A stretch of DNA of 64,000 nucleotides from Sinomonas atrocyanea (GTDB taxonomy: Bacteria > Actinomycetota > Actinomycetes > Actinomycetales > Micrococcaceae). Where the stretch lies: NCBI RefSeq assembly GCF_030812675.1, contig NZ_JAUSTE010000001.1, positions 744,001 through 808,000 of the forward strand, in the 5' to 3' direction. The notes beneath the pieces are model-generated. The model had not been told where the DNA came from, ran no database searches, and saw only the letters and a program-made list of their open reading frames with translations. The position numbers and the translations under genes were made by a program. Positions 27,053 to 34,777 of this stretch are shown here, in pieces (the stretch's first letter is position 1; every line of letters begins with the position of its first letter).

Positions 27053-28195
27053 TCAGGACTGGGCTGCGAGGAGCGGGGTGAGGCCGCCGGCCGGGTAGTT
27101 GGCGCCGAGCACCATGCACCGGTCGAGGTCTTCGGCCGAGGCGACGATGCCCTCGGCGAGCATGATGCCGACCTCCTCGGCGAGGGCTGCGCGCACACGC
27201 TCGAGGACGCGCGCCTGGTCCACGCGCTCCCCCGTGCCGGTGCCGGCCCGCGCCGGAAGGAGGGCGGCCGCCTCCGGTGCGAGCCCGCCGTCGTCCGCGA
27301 GCAGGCGTCGCACGCCGGCCTCGGCCGCGGCGGCGAGCCACGGCGAGAGCGGGAACCGGTCCGGGTAGGCGCGGTGCATGGTGGCACAGATGTGCTGCTG
27401 GACGGCCGTGCCGATGTAGTCGATCAGCGTGAGCGGGGTCATCGGCAGGCCCCAGAGGGCGAGGGCGAGGTCGACGGCGAGCGGGTCGCCTCCCGCGGCG
27501 GCCGCCGCCTCGGCCTCGGCCAGGACCTCCCCGAAGAGCCGGGTGAGGAGGCGGTTGACGACGAAGCCCGGGGCGTCCGCGACCGGGACGGCGGTCTTGC
27601 CGAGGGCGGCCGCGAGGCGCGCGGCGTCGGCCATCGCGGCATCGGAGGCGACCGGGGTGCGGACGAGCTCGAGGAGGGGCAGGACCGCGACGGGGTTGAA
27701 GAAGTGGAAGCCGATGACGCGCTCGGGATGCTCGAGGCCCTCGGCCATCGCCTCGACCGAGAGCGAGGAGGTGTTGGTGAGCAGGAGCGAGTCCGGGGCG
27801 AGGGCGGACTCGGCGGCGGAGAACACGGCGCGCTTGACGTCGAGTTCCTCGAACACGGCCTCGATGACCGCATCGCAGCCGGCGAAGTCTGCGGGGTCGG
27901 TGGTGCCGGTGATGAGGGCGGCGATCTCGGCGGCCTCTCCGGCTGCGAGGCGTCCCCTGGCCTCGGCGCGGTCGAGGCGGGCGCGGATGCCGGCCCGGGC
28001 GGCCTCGACGCGGTCGGCGGACAGGTCGCTCATGGTCACGGGCACGCGCAGCTGCTGCGCGAACAGCGTGGCGAGCTGGCTCGCCATGAGGCCCGCCCCG
28101 ATCACGCCGATCGAGCGCACCGGGCGGGGGACGGGGGATGCTGCGGGGCGAGCGGATCCTGCGGGGGCTGCGGAGGCGGCGGCGGTGTGGGACAC
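27053..28195 (-). CDS. 3-hydroxyacyl-CoA dehydrogenase
   Basis: A 380-residue NAD-dependent dehydrogenase that oxidises (S)-3-hydroxyacyl-CoA. The Rossmann motif IGVIGAGLMASQLATLFAQQ (GAGxM, with Ala where Gly is usual) is at ~29-48, the catalytic pair lies in VIGFHFFNPV and APGFVVNRLL, and the C-terminal 3HCDH domain contains DYIGTAVQQHI. A ~27-residue Ala/Pro-rich leader precedes the fold. The assigned start is GTG 28195, which lacks a good ribosome-binding site and lies next to the repeat at 28203-28249; a start closer to the Rossmann strand is possible. It heads the fatty-acid block after tetR. Confidence 0.85.
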   Translation of the reverse strand: MSHTAAASAAPAGSARPAASPVPRPVRSIGVIGAGLMASQLATLFAQQLRVPVTMSDLSADRVEAARAGIRARLDRAEARGRLAAGEAAEIAALITGTTDPADFAGCDAVIEAVFEELDVKRAVFSAAESALAPDSLLLTNTSSLSVEAMAEGLEHPERVIGFHFFNPVAVLPLLELVRTPVASDAAMADAARLAAALGKTAVPVADAPGFVVNRLLTRLFGEVLAEAEAAAAAGGDPLAVDLALALWGLPMTPLTLIDYIGTAVQQHICATMHRAYPDRFPLSPWLAAAAEAGVRRLLADDGGLAPEAAALLPARAGTGTGERVDQARVLERVRAALAEEVGIMLAEGIVASAEDLDRCMVLGANYPAGGLTPLLAAQS

Positions 28196-28202
28196 ACCAC
28201 CA

Positions 28203-28249
28203 TGAAACCGTGAAACTCAGTGTCAGGTCAACTGAAACCGAGTGTCAGG
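28203..28249. repeat. Repeat units between tetR and the hydroxyacyl-CoA dehydrogenase gene
   Basis: TGAAACTCAGTGTCAGG (28211-28227) and TGAAACCGAGTGTCAGG (28233-28249), plus a partial TGAAACCG at 28203-28210. Their reverse complement (TGACACTCAGTTTCA) resembles units of the array at 22752-22866, at the other end of the same gene block. Confidence 0.65.
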
Positions 28250-28979
28250 CGTTCGGGGGTCCCCCGAGGGCCTCGCGGATCCTCCGGGCGACGTCCGCGG
28301 GCGGCGCCGAGCGCGGGAAGACGGCGACCACGACGTCGTCCGGGGCGCCGGCGGACGGAGGGCCGGCGGACGGGCCGGCGGCGGGCGCGGGGCCCGCGTC
28401 GCCCGCCCGGGTCTCGGCCGGGGCGACGCCGTAGAGGCGGCGCACGGCGTCCAGCTCGGTCCGCAGGCGCGCGGCGTCGAATCCGGGCTCGCCGCGCATG
28501 AGCTGGCGCAGGCAGTAGTTGTGGGTGGCGATGACGGTCGAGGCGAAGCGGACCGCGTCGAGGGGCGCGATGCCCGGGACGGCACCGCGGAGGTAGCGCT
28601 GGAAGAGCCGCTCGTAGCGGAACGTGGTCACGAGCTCCTTGTCGCGCAGGCCCGGCTCGCGGTTGACCACCCGGTAGCGCAGCTGTGCCAGATCGCCGAG
28701 CGCCGCGAAGTGCTCGAACACGAGCCCCGCGGCGCGGCACACGGCCTCCCAGGGGTCGCGGTGGGGCCCGGCGAGGAAGGCCTCGGCCTGCTCGAGGAGC
28801 GTGTCGTGGTCGGCGAAGACCACGTCCTCCTTGGAGCGGAACTGGCGGAAGAACGTGCTCCGGGACAGGCCCGCGGCGGCGGCGATCTGGTCCGCGCTCG
28901 TGGCCTCGTAGCCGTGCTCGGCGTAGAGCCGCACGGCGGCCGCCGCGACGTCGAGGCGCCGGCCGGCTGCATCGCTCAC
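28245..28979 (-). CDS. TetR-family transcriptional regulator
   Basis: A 244-residue TetR-type repressor: the N-terminal helix-turn-helix is AVRLYAEHGYEATSADQIAA followed by AAGLSRSTFFRQFRSKEDVV (residues ~14-54). The C-terminal ligand domain contains FASTVIATHNYCLRQLMRG, and the last ~55 residues are a Pro/Ala/Gly-rich linker and a small amphipathic end, longer than usual. GTG 28979 overlaps the murB stop as GTGA. Its position immediately before the acyl-CoA genes makes it the likely repressor of that block, with an acyl-CoA as inducer (inference); the repeat at 28203-28249 lies where an operator would be. Confidence 0.88.
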   Translation of the reverse strand: MSDAAGRRLDVAAAAVRLYAEHGYEATSADQIAAAAGLSRSTFFRQFRSKEDVVFADHDTLLEQAEAFLAGPHRDPWEAVCRAAGLVFEHFAALGDLAQLRYRVVNREPGLRDKELVTTFRYERLFQRYLRGAVPGIAPLDAVRFASTVIATHNYCLRQLMRGEPGFDAARLRTELDAVRRLYGVAPAETRAGDAGPAPAAGPSAGPPSAGAPDDVVVAVFPRSAPPADVARRIREALGGPPNA

Positions 28980-30040
28980 AGCTCGAGCCCGATGAGGAGG
29001 GGCTCGTTGTGCAGCTCGATCCCGAAGCGGGCCCGGACCCCGTCGCGCACCTCGCGGGCGAGGGCCAGGAGGTCCTTGGCGGTCGCGTCCCCACGGTTGG
29101 TCAGGGCGAGTGTGTGCTTTGTCGACAGCGAGGCCCGGCCGCCGGTGACGCTGTCCGCGTCCAGGCCGTAGCCCTTGGGGAAGCCCGCGTGCTCGATGAG
29201 CCAGGCCGCGGACGTCTTCACGAGTCCCGCGCCGGCCGGGTACCGCGGGGCGCCCTCGGGCAGGGACGCGGCCTCCGCCTCGGCGAGCACGGGGTTGGTG
29301 AAGAAGGAGCCGGTCGAATAGGTGTCGCGGTCCGCCGGGTCCAGGACCATGCCCTTGGAGCCGCGCAGGCGCAGGACCTCGCGCCGGACGTCCGTCGCGT
29401 AGGCGCGCTGTCCCGGCTCGACGCCGAGGGCCCGGGCGAGCTCGGCGTACCGCACGGGTGCCCCCATGCGTCCGAGTGCCAGCTGGAACTCGACCGTGAG
29501 GACCACGTACCGGGGCGAGCCATTGGCGGTGGTCCGCTTGAGGACCGAGTCGCGGTAGCCGAAGGCCAGCTCCGACGGGACGAAGGTCTTCACGGCGCTC
29601 GCCTCGCGGTCCCACGTGCGCACCTGCCAGACGGTCTGCGAGACGTCCTGCCCGTACGCCCCCACGTTCTGCACGGGAGTGGCGCCGGTGGAGCCCGGGA
29701 TGCCGGAGAGTGCCTCGATCCCGCTCCACGCTTGGTGCACCGCGTGGTCCACGAGCGCGTCCCACGAGTGCCCCGCCTGGACCCTGACGGACACTCCCCC
29801 GCACGTGTCCGCGGAGTTGACCTCGAGGCCCTCGGAGGCGATCTTCAGCACGGTCCCGGGGTAGCCGTCGTCGGAGACGAGGAGGTTCGAGCCGCCGGCG
29901 ATGATGAGCAGGGGCTCCCCCGCGGAGTCGGCCGTGCGCACGGCGTCGATGATCTCGGCCTCGCTGTGGGCTTCCTCGAAGCGCGCGGCCGGGCCGCCCA
30001 CGGCAGAGGTGGTCAGGGAGGACAGGAGGGTCTGGCTCAC
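28976..30040 (-). CDS. murB: UDP-N-acetylenolpyruvoylglucosamine reductase
   Basis: A 354-residue FAD protein reducing UDP-GlcNAc-enolpyruvate to UDP-MurNAc with NADPH, essential for peptidoglycan. FAD-binding residues are in LLIIAGGSNLLVSDDGYPG and LSGIPGSTGATPVQNVGAYG; the catalytic serine is in TYSTGSFFTNPV and the catalytic glutamate near the C-terminus in IELHNEPLLIG. The GTG start is set by a -10 box 6 nt upstream. Its neighbours are the MFS gene upstream (13 nt from that stop) and the overlapping tetR. Confidence 0.95.
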   Translation of the reverse strand: MSQTLLSSLTTSAVGGPAARFEEAHSEAEIIDAVRTADSAGEPLLIIAGGSNLLVSDDGYPGTVLKIASEGLEVNSADTCGGVSVRVQAGHSWDALVDHAVHQAWSGIEALSGIPGSTGATPVQNVGAYGQDVSQTVWQVRTWDREASAVKTFVPSELAFGYRDSVLKRTTANGSPRYVVLTVEFQLALGRMGAPVRYAELARALGVEPGQRAYATDVRREVLRLRGSKGMVLDPADRDTYSTGSFFTNPVLAEAEAASLPEGAPRYPAGAGLVKTSAAWLIEHAGFPKGYGLDADSVTGGRASLSTKHTLALTNRGDATAKDLLALAREVRDGVRARFGIELHNEPLLIGLEL

Positions 30041-30046
30041 CCGTCC

Positions 30047-30052
30047 AGCTTA
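30047..30052 (-). promoter_or_regulatory. -10 element giving a leaderless murB transcript
   Basis: TAAGCT on the minus strand, 6 nt before the GTG. It lies within the 13-nt gap after the MFS stop. Confidence 0.5.
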
Positions 30053-30053
30053 G

Positions 30054-31371
30054 TCACACGGCCGGCACGGGCCGGCGGGCCGCCTGCCCGGCGAGCACCA
30101 CGCTGACCACCACGAAGAGCAGGACGGTCAGCAGCGAGTAGCGCACTCCGGTGAACTCGGCCACGAAGCCCAGCAGCGGCGGCCCGCACAGGAACGCGCC
30201 GTAGCCGATCGTGGAGACCACCGAGACGCGGGCGGCGGCATGGAGCGGATCGTCCGCGGCGGCGGACATCCCGACCGGGAAGCCGAGCGAGGCCCCGAGC
30301 CCCCAGACCACGAGCCCGGCGAACGCGAGCCACAGCGCGGGCGCGAGCACGAACACGGCGAGCCCGAGCAGCGCGAGCACCCCGCAGGCCCGCAGCGCGG
30401 TCACGCGGCCATGCCGGTTGAGCACCGGCGTGCCGAGGAACCGGCCCGCGGCCATCGCGCACACGAACACGCTGTAGCCCACCGCGCCCACGGCCTGGGA
30501 GACTCCGTAGCCGTCCGCGAGCGCGAGCGCGACCCAGTCGCCCGCCGCGCCCTCGGCCAGCGCGAGCCCGAGGACCATCACGCCCAGCAGGACGGTGCGG
30601 CGGTCACGCCAGGCCGCCGCGACCTGCGCCCGGCCGCCCGGGCCCTCGGAGACGGTTCCGGTGGGGGCGGCACCCTCGGCCTCGCCGCGGGGGGGCGAGC
30701 ACGGACGACGGCGGGTGCTCCCCGGCGGCGGGGACGGCGCCGTCGTGCGCGGTGCCGGCAGCGCGGTCGGCGCGCAGGAAGGTCCCGGCGACCGCGACGG
30801 CCCCGGCGACCACAATCCCGGCGGCGCCAAGATGCCACGCGAGGGGCACGGCGGCGGCCGCGGCCCAGGTGCCGACCACCGCGCCGAGGACCGTGCCGAG
30901 GCTGAAGGCGCCGTGCAGCCTGGGCATGATGAACCGGCGCAGGGCGCGCTCCACGGCGGCTCCCTCGACGTTGGACGCGGTGTTCCAGCTCGCGGTCCCG
31001 AGGCCGATCACCGCGAACCCCACGGCCGCGGCCACCGGCGAGCGGGCCACCGACGCCCCGAGGCCGAGCGCCAGGAGGCCGGCGCCCACCAGGATCGAGC
31101 CGGCCTGGATGGTGCGGGCCGAGCCGAGCCGGATGACCACGAGCCCCGACGCCGAGACCGAGGCGAAGGAGGCCAGGGTCATGCACAGCAGGAGCAGGCC
31201 GACGCCGCCCGGGCTCAGGCCGAGGTCGCTGCGCAGCGCGGGGACCCGGGAGACCCAGCTCGAGAAGGCGACGCCGCTCGCGCCGTAGGCGACGATGACC
31301 GCGAGGTGCCAGCGCCGGACCTCGGCGGGCACGGGCGCCGCTGGCGTCCGCGGCGCTGACAGCCAGGCCAT
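30054..31371 (-). pseudogene. MFS transporter gene split by a one-base frameshift in a G7 tract
   Basis: Two adjacent frames together make one 12-span major facilitator transporter of ~438 residues. The first, from ATG 31371, covers about seven spans (start VRRWHLAVIVAYGASGVAFS) and leaves frame near the cytoplasmic loop ...EHPPSSVLAPP; the second, ending at 30054, resumes with RGEAEGAAPTGTVSEG and carries the remaining spans. The switch coincides with seven G at 30689-30695, and the total length of 1318 nt is one base more than a multiple of three. A sequencing error, true loss of function, or slippage-controlled expression are all possible. It is 6 nt after the hadB-like gene. Confidence 0.8.
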
Positions 31372-31377
31372 GGCCCG

Positions 31378-31851
31378 CTAGGCCAGCCGGACGAGCGCCT
31401 GCGCCTTGGTCAGCACCCGCTGGCCTGCGCTGGTGACGGCGAGGTCGATCCGCGCCGTGCGCGCCTCGGGGTCCAGGGCCCCGACGGTTCCGACGACCTC
31501 GAGGACCGCGCCGGGCTCCTCAGTACCGGTCGTGTCCTGGACGGGGACGGGCTTGGTGAAGCGCGTCTGGTAGTCCAGCACGGCGCCCGGGTCCCCGGCC
31601 CAGTCCACGACGAGCTGGACGGCGGCGCCCATCGTGAACATGCCGTGCGCGATCACGCCCGGCAGCTCGACGGCGACGGCGAAGTCGTTGTTCCAGTGGA
31701 TCGGGTTGAAGTCCCCCGAGGCCCCGGCGTACCGGACGAGGTCCGCGCGGGTCACGGCGACCTCGCGGCGGCCGATCTCGAGGCCCTTCTCGAGCTGGTC
31801 GAACACGGGCATCACGGCGCTGGCGGGCTGGACGCTGTCCTCGGTGCTCAC
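31378..31851 (-). CDS. MaoC/HadB-like hot-dog dehydratase subunit
   Basis: A 157-residue single hot-dog domain with the hydratase 2 motif D-x-N-P-I-H as YAGASGDFNPIHWNNDFA (catalytic Asp and His) and GVIAHGMFTMG. In M. tuberculosis HadB is the catalytic subunit that pairs with HadA or HadC to dehydrate (3R)-hydroxyacyl-ACP. It overlaps the upstream HadA-like gene by ATGA. The organism appears to lack mycolates, so the physiological substrate may be (R)-3-hydroxyacyl thioesters of another pathway. The gene order hadA-hadB-murB is common in actinobacteria. Confidence 0.88.
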   Translation of the reverse strand: MSTEDSVQPASAVMPVFDQLEKGLEIGRREVAVTRADLVRYAGASGDFNPIHWNNDFAVAVELPGVIAHGMFTMGAAVQLVVDWAGDPGAVLDYQTRFTKPVPVQDTTGTEEPGAVLEVVGTVGALDPEARTARIDLAVTSAGQRVLTKAQALVRLA

Positions 31852-32312
31852 TGGCCCTCTCCCCTCACGAGAATCGACGAGACGGTCGTGGCGACGCTCT
31901 CGCCCTCGGCGTCCCCGGAGCCCAGCGCGCGGATCTCGGCGCGGGTGGTGATCATGGCCCCGCCGCCCATGGCGCGCACGGTGTCGACGTGGAGCTCGGC
32001 CGTGAGCCGGTCCCCGGCGACGATCGGGCGGTGGTGCGTGAAGCGCTGCTCGGCGTGGACCACGCGGGAGAAGTCGATGCCCGACTCGGGGTCCGCAATG
32101 AGCTGCGCGTCGGCACGCTGGGCCACGATGATCGCGAACGTGGGCGGGGCCACGAGGTCGGCGTGGCCGAGGGCGCGCGCGGCGTCGACCTCGTAGTGGG
32201 CGGGGTGCCCCGCCTTGACGGCGCGGGCGAACTCGCGGATCTTCTCGCGGGCCACGTCGTACACCTCGGCGGGCGGGTAGACGCGACCGGCGAGGTCGGG
32301 GTTGATGGCCAT
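31848..32312 (-). CDS. MaoC N-terminal-domain/HadA-like dehydratase subunit
   Basis: A 154-residue hot-dog protein of the type that serves as the non-catalytic substrate-binding partner: VYDVAREKIREFARAVKAG at the N-terminus, VAPPTFAIIVAQRADAQLI in the middle and HAEQRFTHHRPIVAGDRLTA. The D-x-N-x-x-H active site is absent, as expected for HadA. ATG 32312 is preceded 6 nt upstream by a -10 box. It starts the long minus-strand gene string and is divergent from arsR. Confidence 0.87.
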   Translation of the reverse strand: MAINPDLAGRVYPPAEVYDVAREKIREFARAVKAGHPAHYEVDAARALGHADLVAPPTFAIIVAQRADAQLIADPESGIDFSRVVHAEQRFTHHRPIVAGDRLTAELHVDTVRAMGGGAMITTRAEIRALGSGDAEGESVATTVSSILVRGEGQ

Positions 32313-32318
32313 GGGGAA

Positions 32319-32324
32319 AGCCTA
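32319..32324 (-). promoter_or_regulatory. -10 element giving a leaderless hadA-like transcript
   Basis: TAGGCT on the minus strand followed by 6 nt and the ATG at 32312. No ribosome-binding site is present. Confidence 0.6.
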
Positions 32325-32334
32325 GCCGCTGGCA

Positions 32335-32363
32335 CTGACATCCCTCGTGGATGCCGATATGAT
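32335..32363 (+). promoter_or_regulatory. Promoter of arsR-sulP
   Basis: CTGACA (32335-32340) and TATGAT (32358-32363) are separated by 17 nt, close to the vegetative consensus. Transcription would start near 32370. Confidence 0.7.
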
Positions 32364-32381
32364 GGATTCATCAAGCCATCA
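32360..32381 (+). promoter_or_regulatory. Candidate ArsR operator
   Basis: TGATGG (32360-32365) and CCATCA (32376-32381) form an inverted repeat with a 10-nt spacer. It overlaps the -10 box and start point, so binding would block its own promoter. Confidence 0.5.
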
Positions 32382-32393
32382 TCTGGAGGCAGC

Positions 32394-32774
32394 ATGTTCA
32401 GCGACCGCGAGGCGCCGCTCTACGAGATCAAGGCGAACCTGTTCAAGGGCCTCGCCCACCCCGCCCGGATCCGCATCCTCGAGATCCTCGCGGCCTCGCC
32501 CGGCCAGTCCTGCCCGGTGAGCGAGCTGCTCGAGGGCACGGGGCTCGAGGCCTCCCACCTCTCGCAGCATCTGGCGACGCTGCGCCGCCACCGCGTCGTG
32601 ACGAGTGTCCGCACGGCCAATTCGGTGACGTACTCGCTCGCGCACCCCACGGTCGCCGAGCTCCTCGCGATCGCCCGCACCTTCCTCCTCGACACGCTCT
32701 CCGAGACCCGCGAGCAGCTCGAGGCCGCCTCGGCCCTGCCCGCGGTCGCCGCGCACCACGGCGCGGCCCGATGA
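32394..32774 (+). CDS. ArsR-family regulator
   Basis: A 126-residue winged-helix repressor: KANLFKGLAHPARIRILEIL, then the recognition helix region LEASHLSQHLATLRRHRVVT and the wing ANSVTYSLAHP. The metal-sensing ELCVC motif is absent and the protein has a single cysteine (SPGQSCPVSELL), so it probably responds to something other than the classic arsenite thiol site. ATG 32394 has GGAGG 5 nt upstream. It overlaps sulP by ATGA, making it the dedicated regulator of that transporter. Confidence 0.9.
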   Translation: MFSDREAPLYEIKANLFKGLAHPARIRILEILAASPGQSCPVSELLEGTGLEASHLSQHLATLRRHRVVTSVRTANSVTYSLAHPTVAELLAIARTFLLDTLSETREQLEAASALPAVAAHHGAAR

Positions 32775-34486
32775 ACGCCGCCGGATCCCGGCCCGCGGGG
32801 CGGGGCCTGGAGCCCGGAAGTCTCGGCGCGCTCCGGGCCCTCCTCCCCCAGGCCTCCGACTACGCGGGAACGCGCCGCACCTGGCGCGGCGACCTCGTCG
32901 CCGGCCTCACGGTCGGCATCGTGGCCCTCCCCCTCGCGCTCGCGTTCGGGGTGAGCTCGGGGGTCGGCGCCGAGGCCGGGCTGGTGACGGCGATCGTGGC
33001 GGGCCTCGTGGCCGCGGTCTTCGGCGGCTCGCACGTGCAGGTCTCCGGGCCCACCGGCGCCATGGTCGTGGTCCTCGCGCCGATCGTGGCCTCGCACGGG
33101 GCGGGCGCGGTCGCACTGCTCTCCGTCCTGGCCGGGGCCGTCCTTGTGGCCCTGGGAGCCTCGCGGCTCGGGCGGGCGGTCGCCTACATCCCGTGGCCGG
33201 TCGTGGAGGGCTTCACGCTCGGGATCGGCGTGATCATCTTCCTCCAGCAGGTTCCCCTCGCCGTCTCCGCGCACGTCGCCCCCGGCCAGAACACGGCGGT
33301 CGCGGCGGCGGCGGCCGTCGCCGCCGCGCCGTGGCCCCGGGCGGCGGCGAGCGTCTGCGTGGTCGTGCTCGTTGCCGCGGTGACCCTCCTGGTGCCGCGG
33401 ATCCACCGGGCGCTGCCGGCCAGCCTCATCGCGGTCGTCGTGGCGTCCCTGGGGGCCGGGCTGCTGGGCCTCGACGTCGAGCGCATCGGTGCGCTGCCGG
33501 CCTCGCTCCCGGCGCCGGCCCTGCCAGCCCTCGGGCTCTCGGACCTGCCCTCGCTGGCCGGCCCGGCGCTGGCGGTCGCAGCGCTGGCCGCGATCGAGTC
33601 GCTCCTCTCGGCGCGGGTCGCCTCCGGGCTCTCCGGGCCCGACGGGCGGACCACCGGACCGTACAACCCGGACCGCGAGCTCGTGGGCCAGGGGCTGGCC
33701 TCGCTCGCTGCGGGGCTCTTCGGCGGCCTGCCCGCCACCGGGGCGATCGCGCGGACGGCAGTGAACGTCCGCTCCGGCGGCCGCTCCCGGATCGCGGCGA
33801 TCGTCCACGCCCTGGTGCTGCTCGGCGTCGTCTATCTGGCGGCGCCGCTCGTCGCCCAGATCCCGCTCGCGGCCCTCGCCGGCGTCCTCATGGTCACGGC
33901 CGGGCGCATGGTCTCTGTGCGGACCGCCCGCCGGATCCTCGGCTCGACGCGGCAGGACGCCGTCGCGTTCGTGCTCACCGCCGTCATCACCGTCGCCTTC
34001 GACCTGATCGTCGCGATCCAGATCGGGCTCGTCGCCGCGGCCCTGCTCACGCTGCGCCAGTTCGCGAAGCTCGGGAGCGTCCGGCGCGAGCCGATCCCCG
34101 GGCCGGCGCACGACGGCGACGAGCACATCGCTGTCTTCCGCCTCGACGGCCTCATGTTCTTCGGCGCGGCGGAGCGGGTGCTCGAGGAGGTCACCCGCGC
34201 CTCATCGGCCGACGGCATCGAGGTCGTCGTCCTGCGCCTGTCCCAGCTGCGCTACCTCGACGCGACAGGGGCCCAGACCCTCGTCGAGGCGATCCGCACG
34301 CTCGAGGCCCGCGGCGTGACCGTGCTCCTCAAGGGGGTCCAGGACCAGCATCTCGACCTGGTGCGCCGGGTCGGGGTGATCGCGGAGCTGCGCCACCACC
34401 GGCACCTGTTCGACTCGCTGGGCGACGCCGTCGAGCACGCCCGGAGCCACGTGCGGCGGGCCCGGCTGGCCGGCGCTACTTCCTGA
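32771..34486 (+). CDS. SulP-family anion transporter with STAS domain
   Basis: A 571-residue SLC26/SulP protein. The first signature, WRGDLVAGLTVGIVALPLAL, is at ~35-55, followed by about 12-14 membrane spans (GGSHVQVSGPTGAMVVVLAP is the conserved TM3 region). The cytoplasmic STAS domain occupies ~450-560, with LRYLDATGAQTLVEAIRTL carrying the usual D-x-T-G loop. SulP transporters move sulfate, bicarbonate or other anions; the ArsR partner does not settle which. It ends 11 nt inside the convergent small membrane-protein gene. Confidence 0.9.
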   Translation: MNAAGSRPAGRGLEPGSLGALRALLPQASDYAGTRRTWRGDLVAGLTVGIVALPLALAFGVSSGVGAEAGLVTAIVAGLVAAVFGGSHVQVSGPTGAMVVVLAPIVASHGAGAVALLSVLAGAVLVALGASRLGRAVAYIPWPVVEGFTLGIGVIIFLQQVPLAVSAHVAPGQNTAVAAAAAVAAAPWPRAAASVCVVVLVAAVTLLVPRIHRALPASLIAVVVASLGAGLLGLDVERIGALPASLPAPALPALGLSDLPSLAGPALAVAALAAIESLLSARVASGLSGPDGRTTGPYNPDRELVGQGLASLAAGLFGGLPATGAIARTAVNVRSGGRSRIAAIVHALVLLGVVYLAAPLVAQIPLAALAGVLMVTAGRMVSVRTARRILGSTRQDAVAFVLTAVITVAFDLIVAIQIGLVAAALLTLRQFAKLGSVRREPIPGPAHDGDEHIAVFRLDGLMFFGAAERVLEEVTRASSADGIEVVVLRLSQLRYLDATGAQTLVEAIRTLEARGVTVLLKGVQDQHLDLVRRVGVIAELRHHRHLFDSLGDAVEHARSHVRRARLAGATS

Positions 34487-34700
34487 GCCGCCGCTTCGTC
34501 TCGCGGACCCGGATCCCGAGCCCGACCATGTGGATGACGAGTCCGACGCCGATGACCGCGATCGAGGGGTACAGGAGCCACGTGACGTGGCCGAGGTTCG
34601 CGACGATGCTCAGCACGATCCCGATCCCCAGGAAGGCCATGCCCGAGAACACGACCTTCTTGTAGAGCGGCGAGGCGGTCTCCCAGTAGTCGTTCGGCAC
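34476..34700 (-). CDS. Small two-span membrane protein
   Basis: A 74-residue protein with two membrane segments (~17-36 and ~43-63) and an Arg/Lys-rich end (RVRETKRRLRK), predicting both termini inside. GTG 34700 is supported by a -10 box 7 nt upstream. It is convergent with sulP and overlaps it by 11 nt. Similar short proteins are common in Micrococcales; role unknown. Confidence 0.7.
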   Translation of the reverse strand: MPNDYWETASPLYKKVVFSGMAFLGIGIVLSIVANLGHVTWLLYPSIAVIGVGLVIHMVGLGIRVRETKRRLRK

Positions 34701-34707
34701 GGCGTCC

Positions 34708-34713
34708 AGTCTA
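34708..34713 (-). promoter_or_regulatory. -10 element giving a leaderless transcript for the small membrane protein
   Basis: TAGACT on the minus strand, then 7 nt, then GTG. No ribosome-binding site is seen. Confidence 0.55.
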
Positions 34714-34777
34714 GGCGCGCGGTGGCCCGCGGCAGAAAAGCCCGCGGTGGAACGCAGCGGCCGGGCGGGCGGCCGGT

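Noticed and set aside
27053-28979. Fusion of TetR and murB frames into longer proteins
   Set aside because: The longer frames are out-of-phase extensions; the GTGA overlap gives two normal-length proteins.
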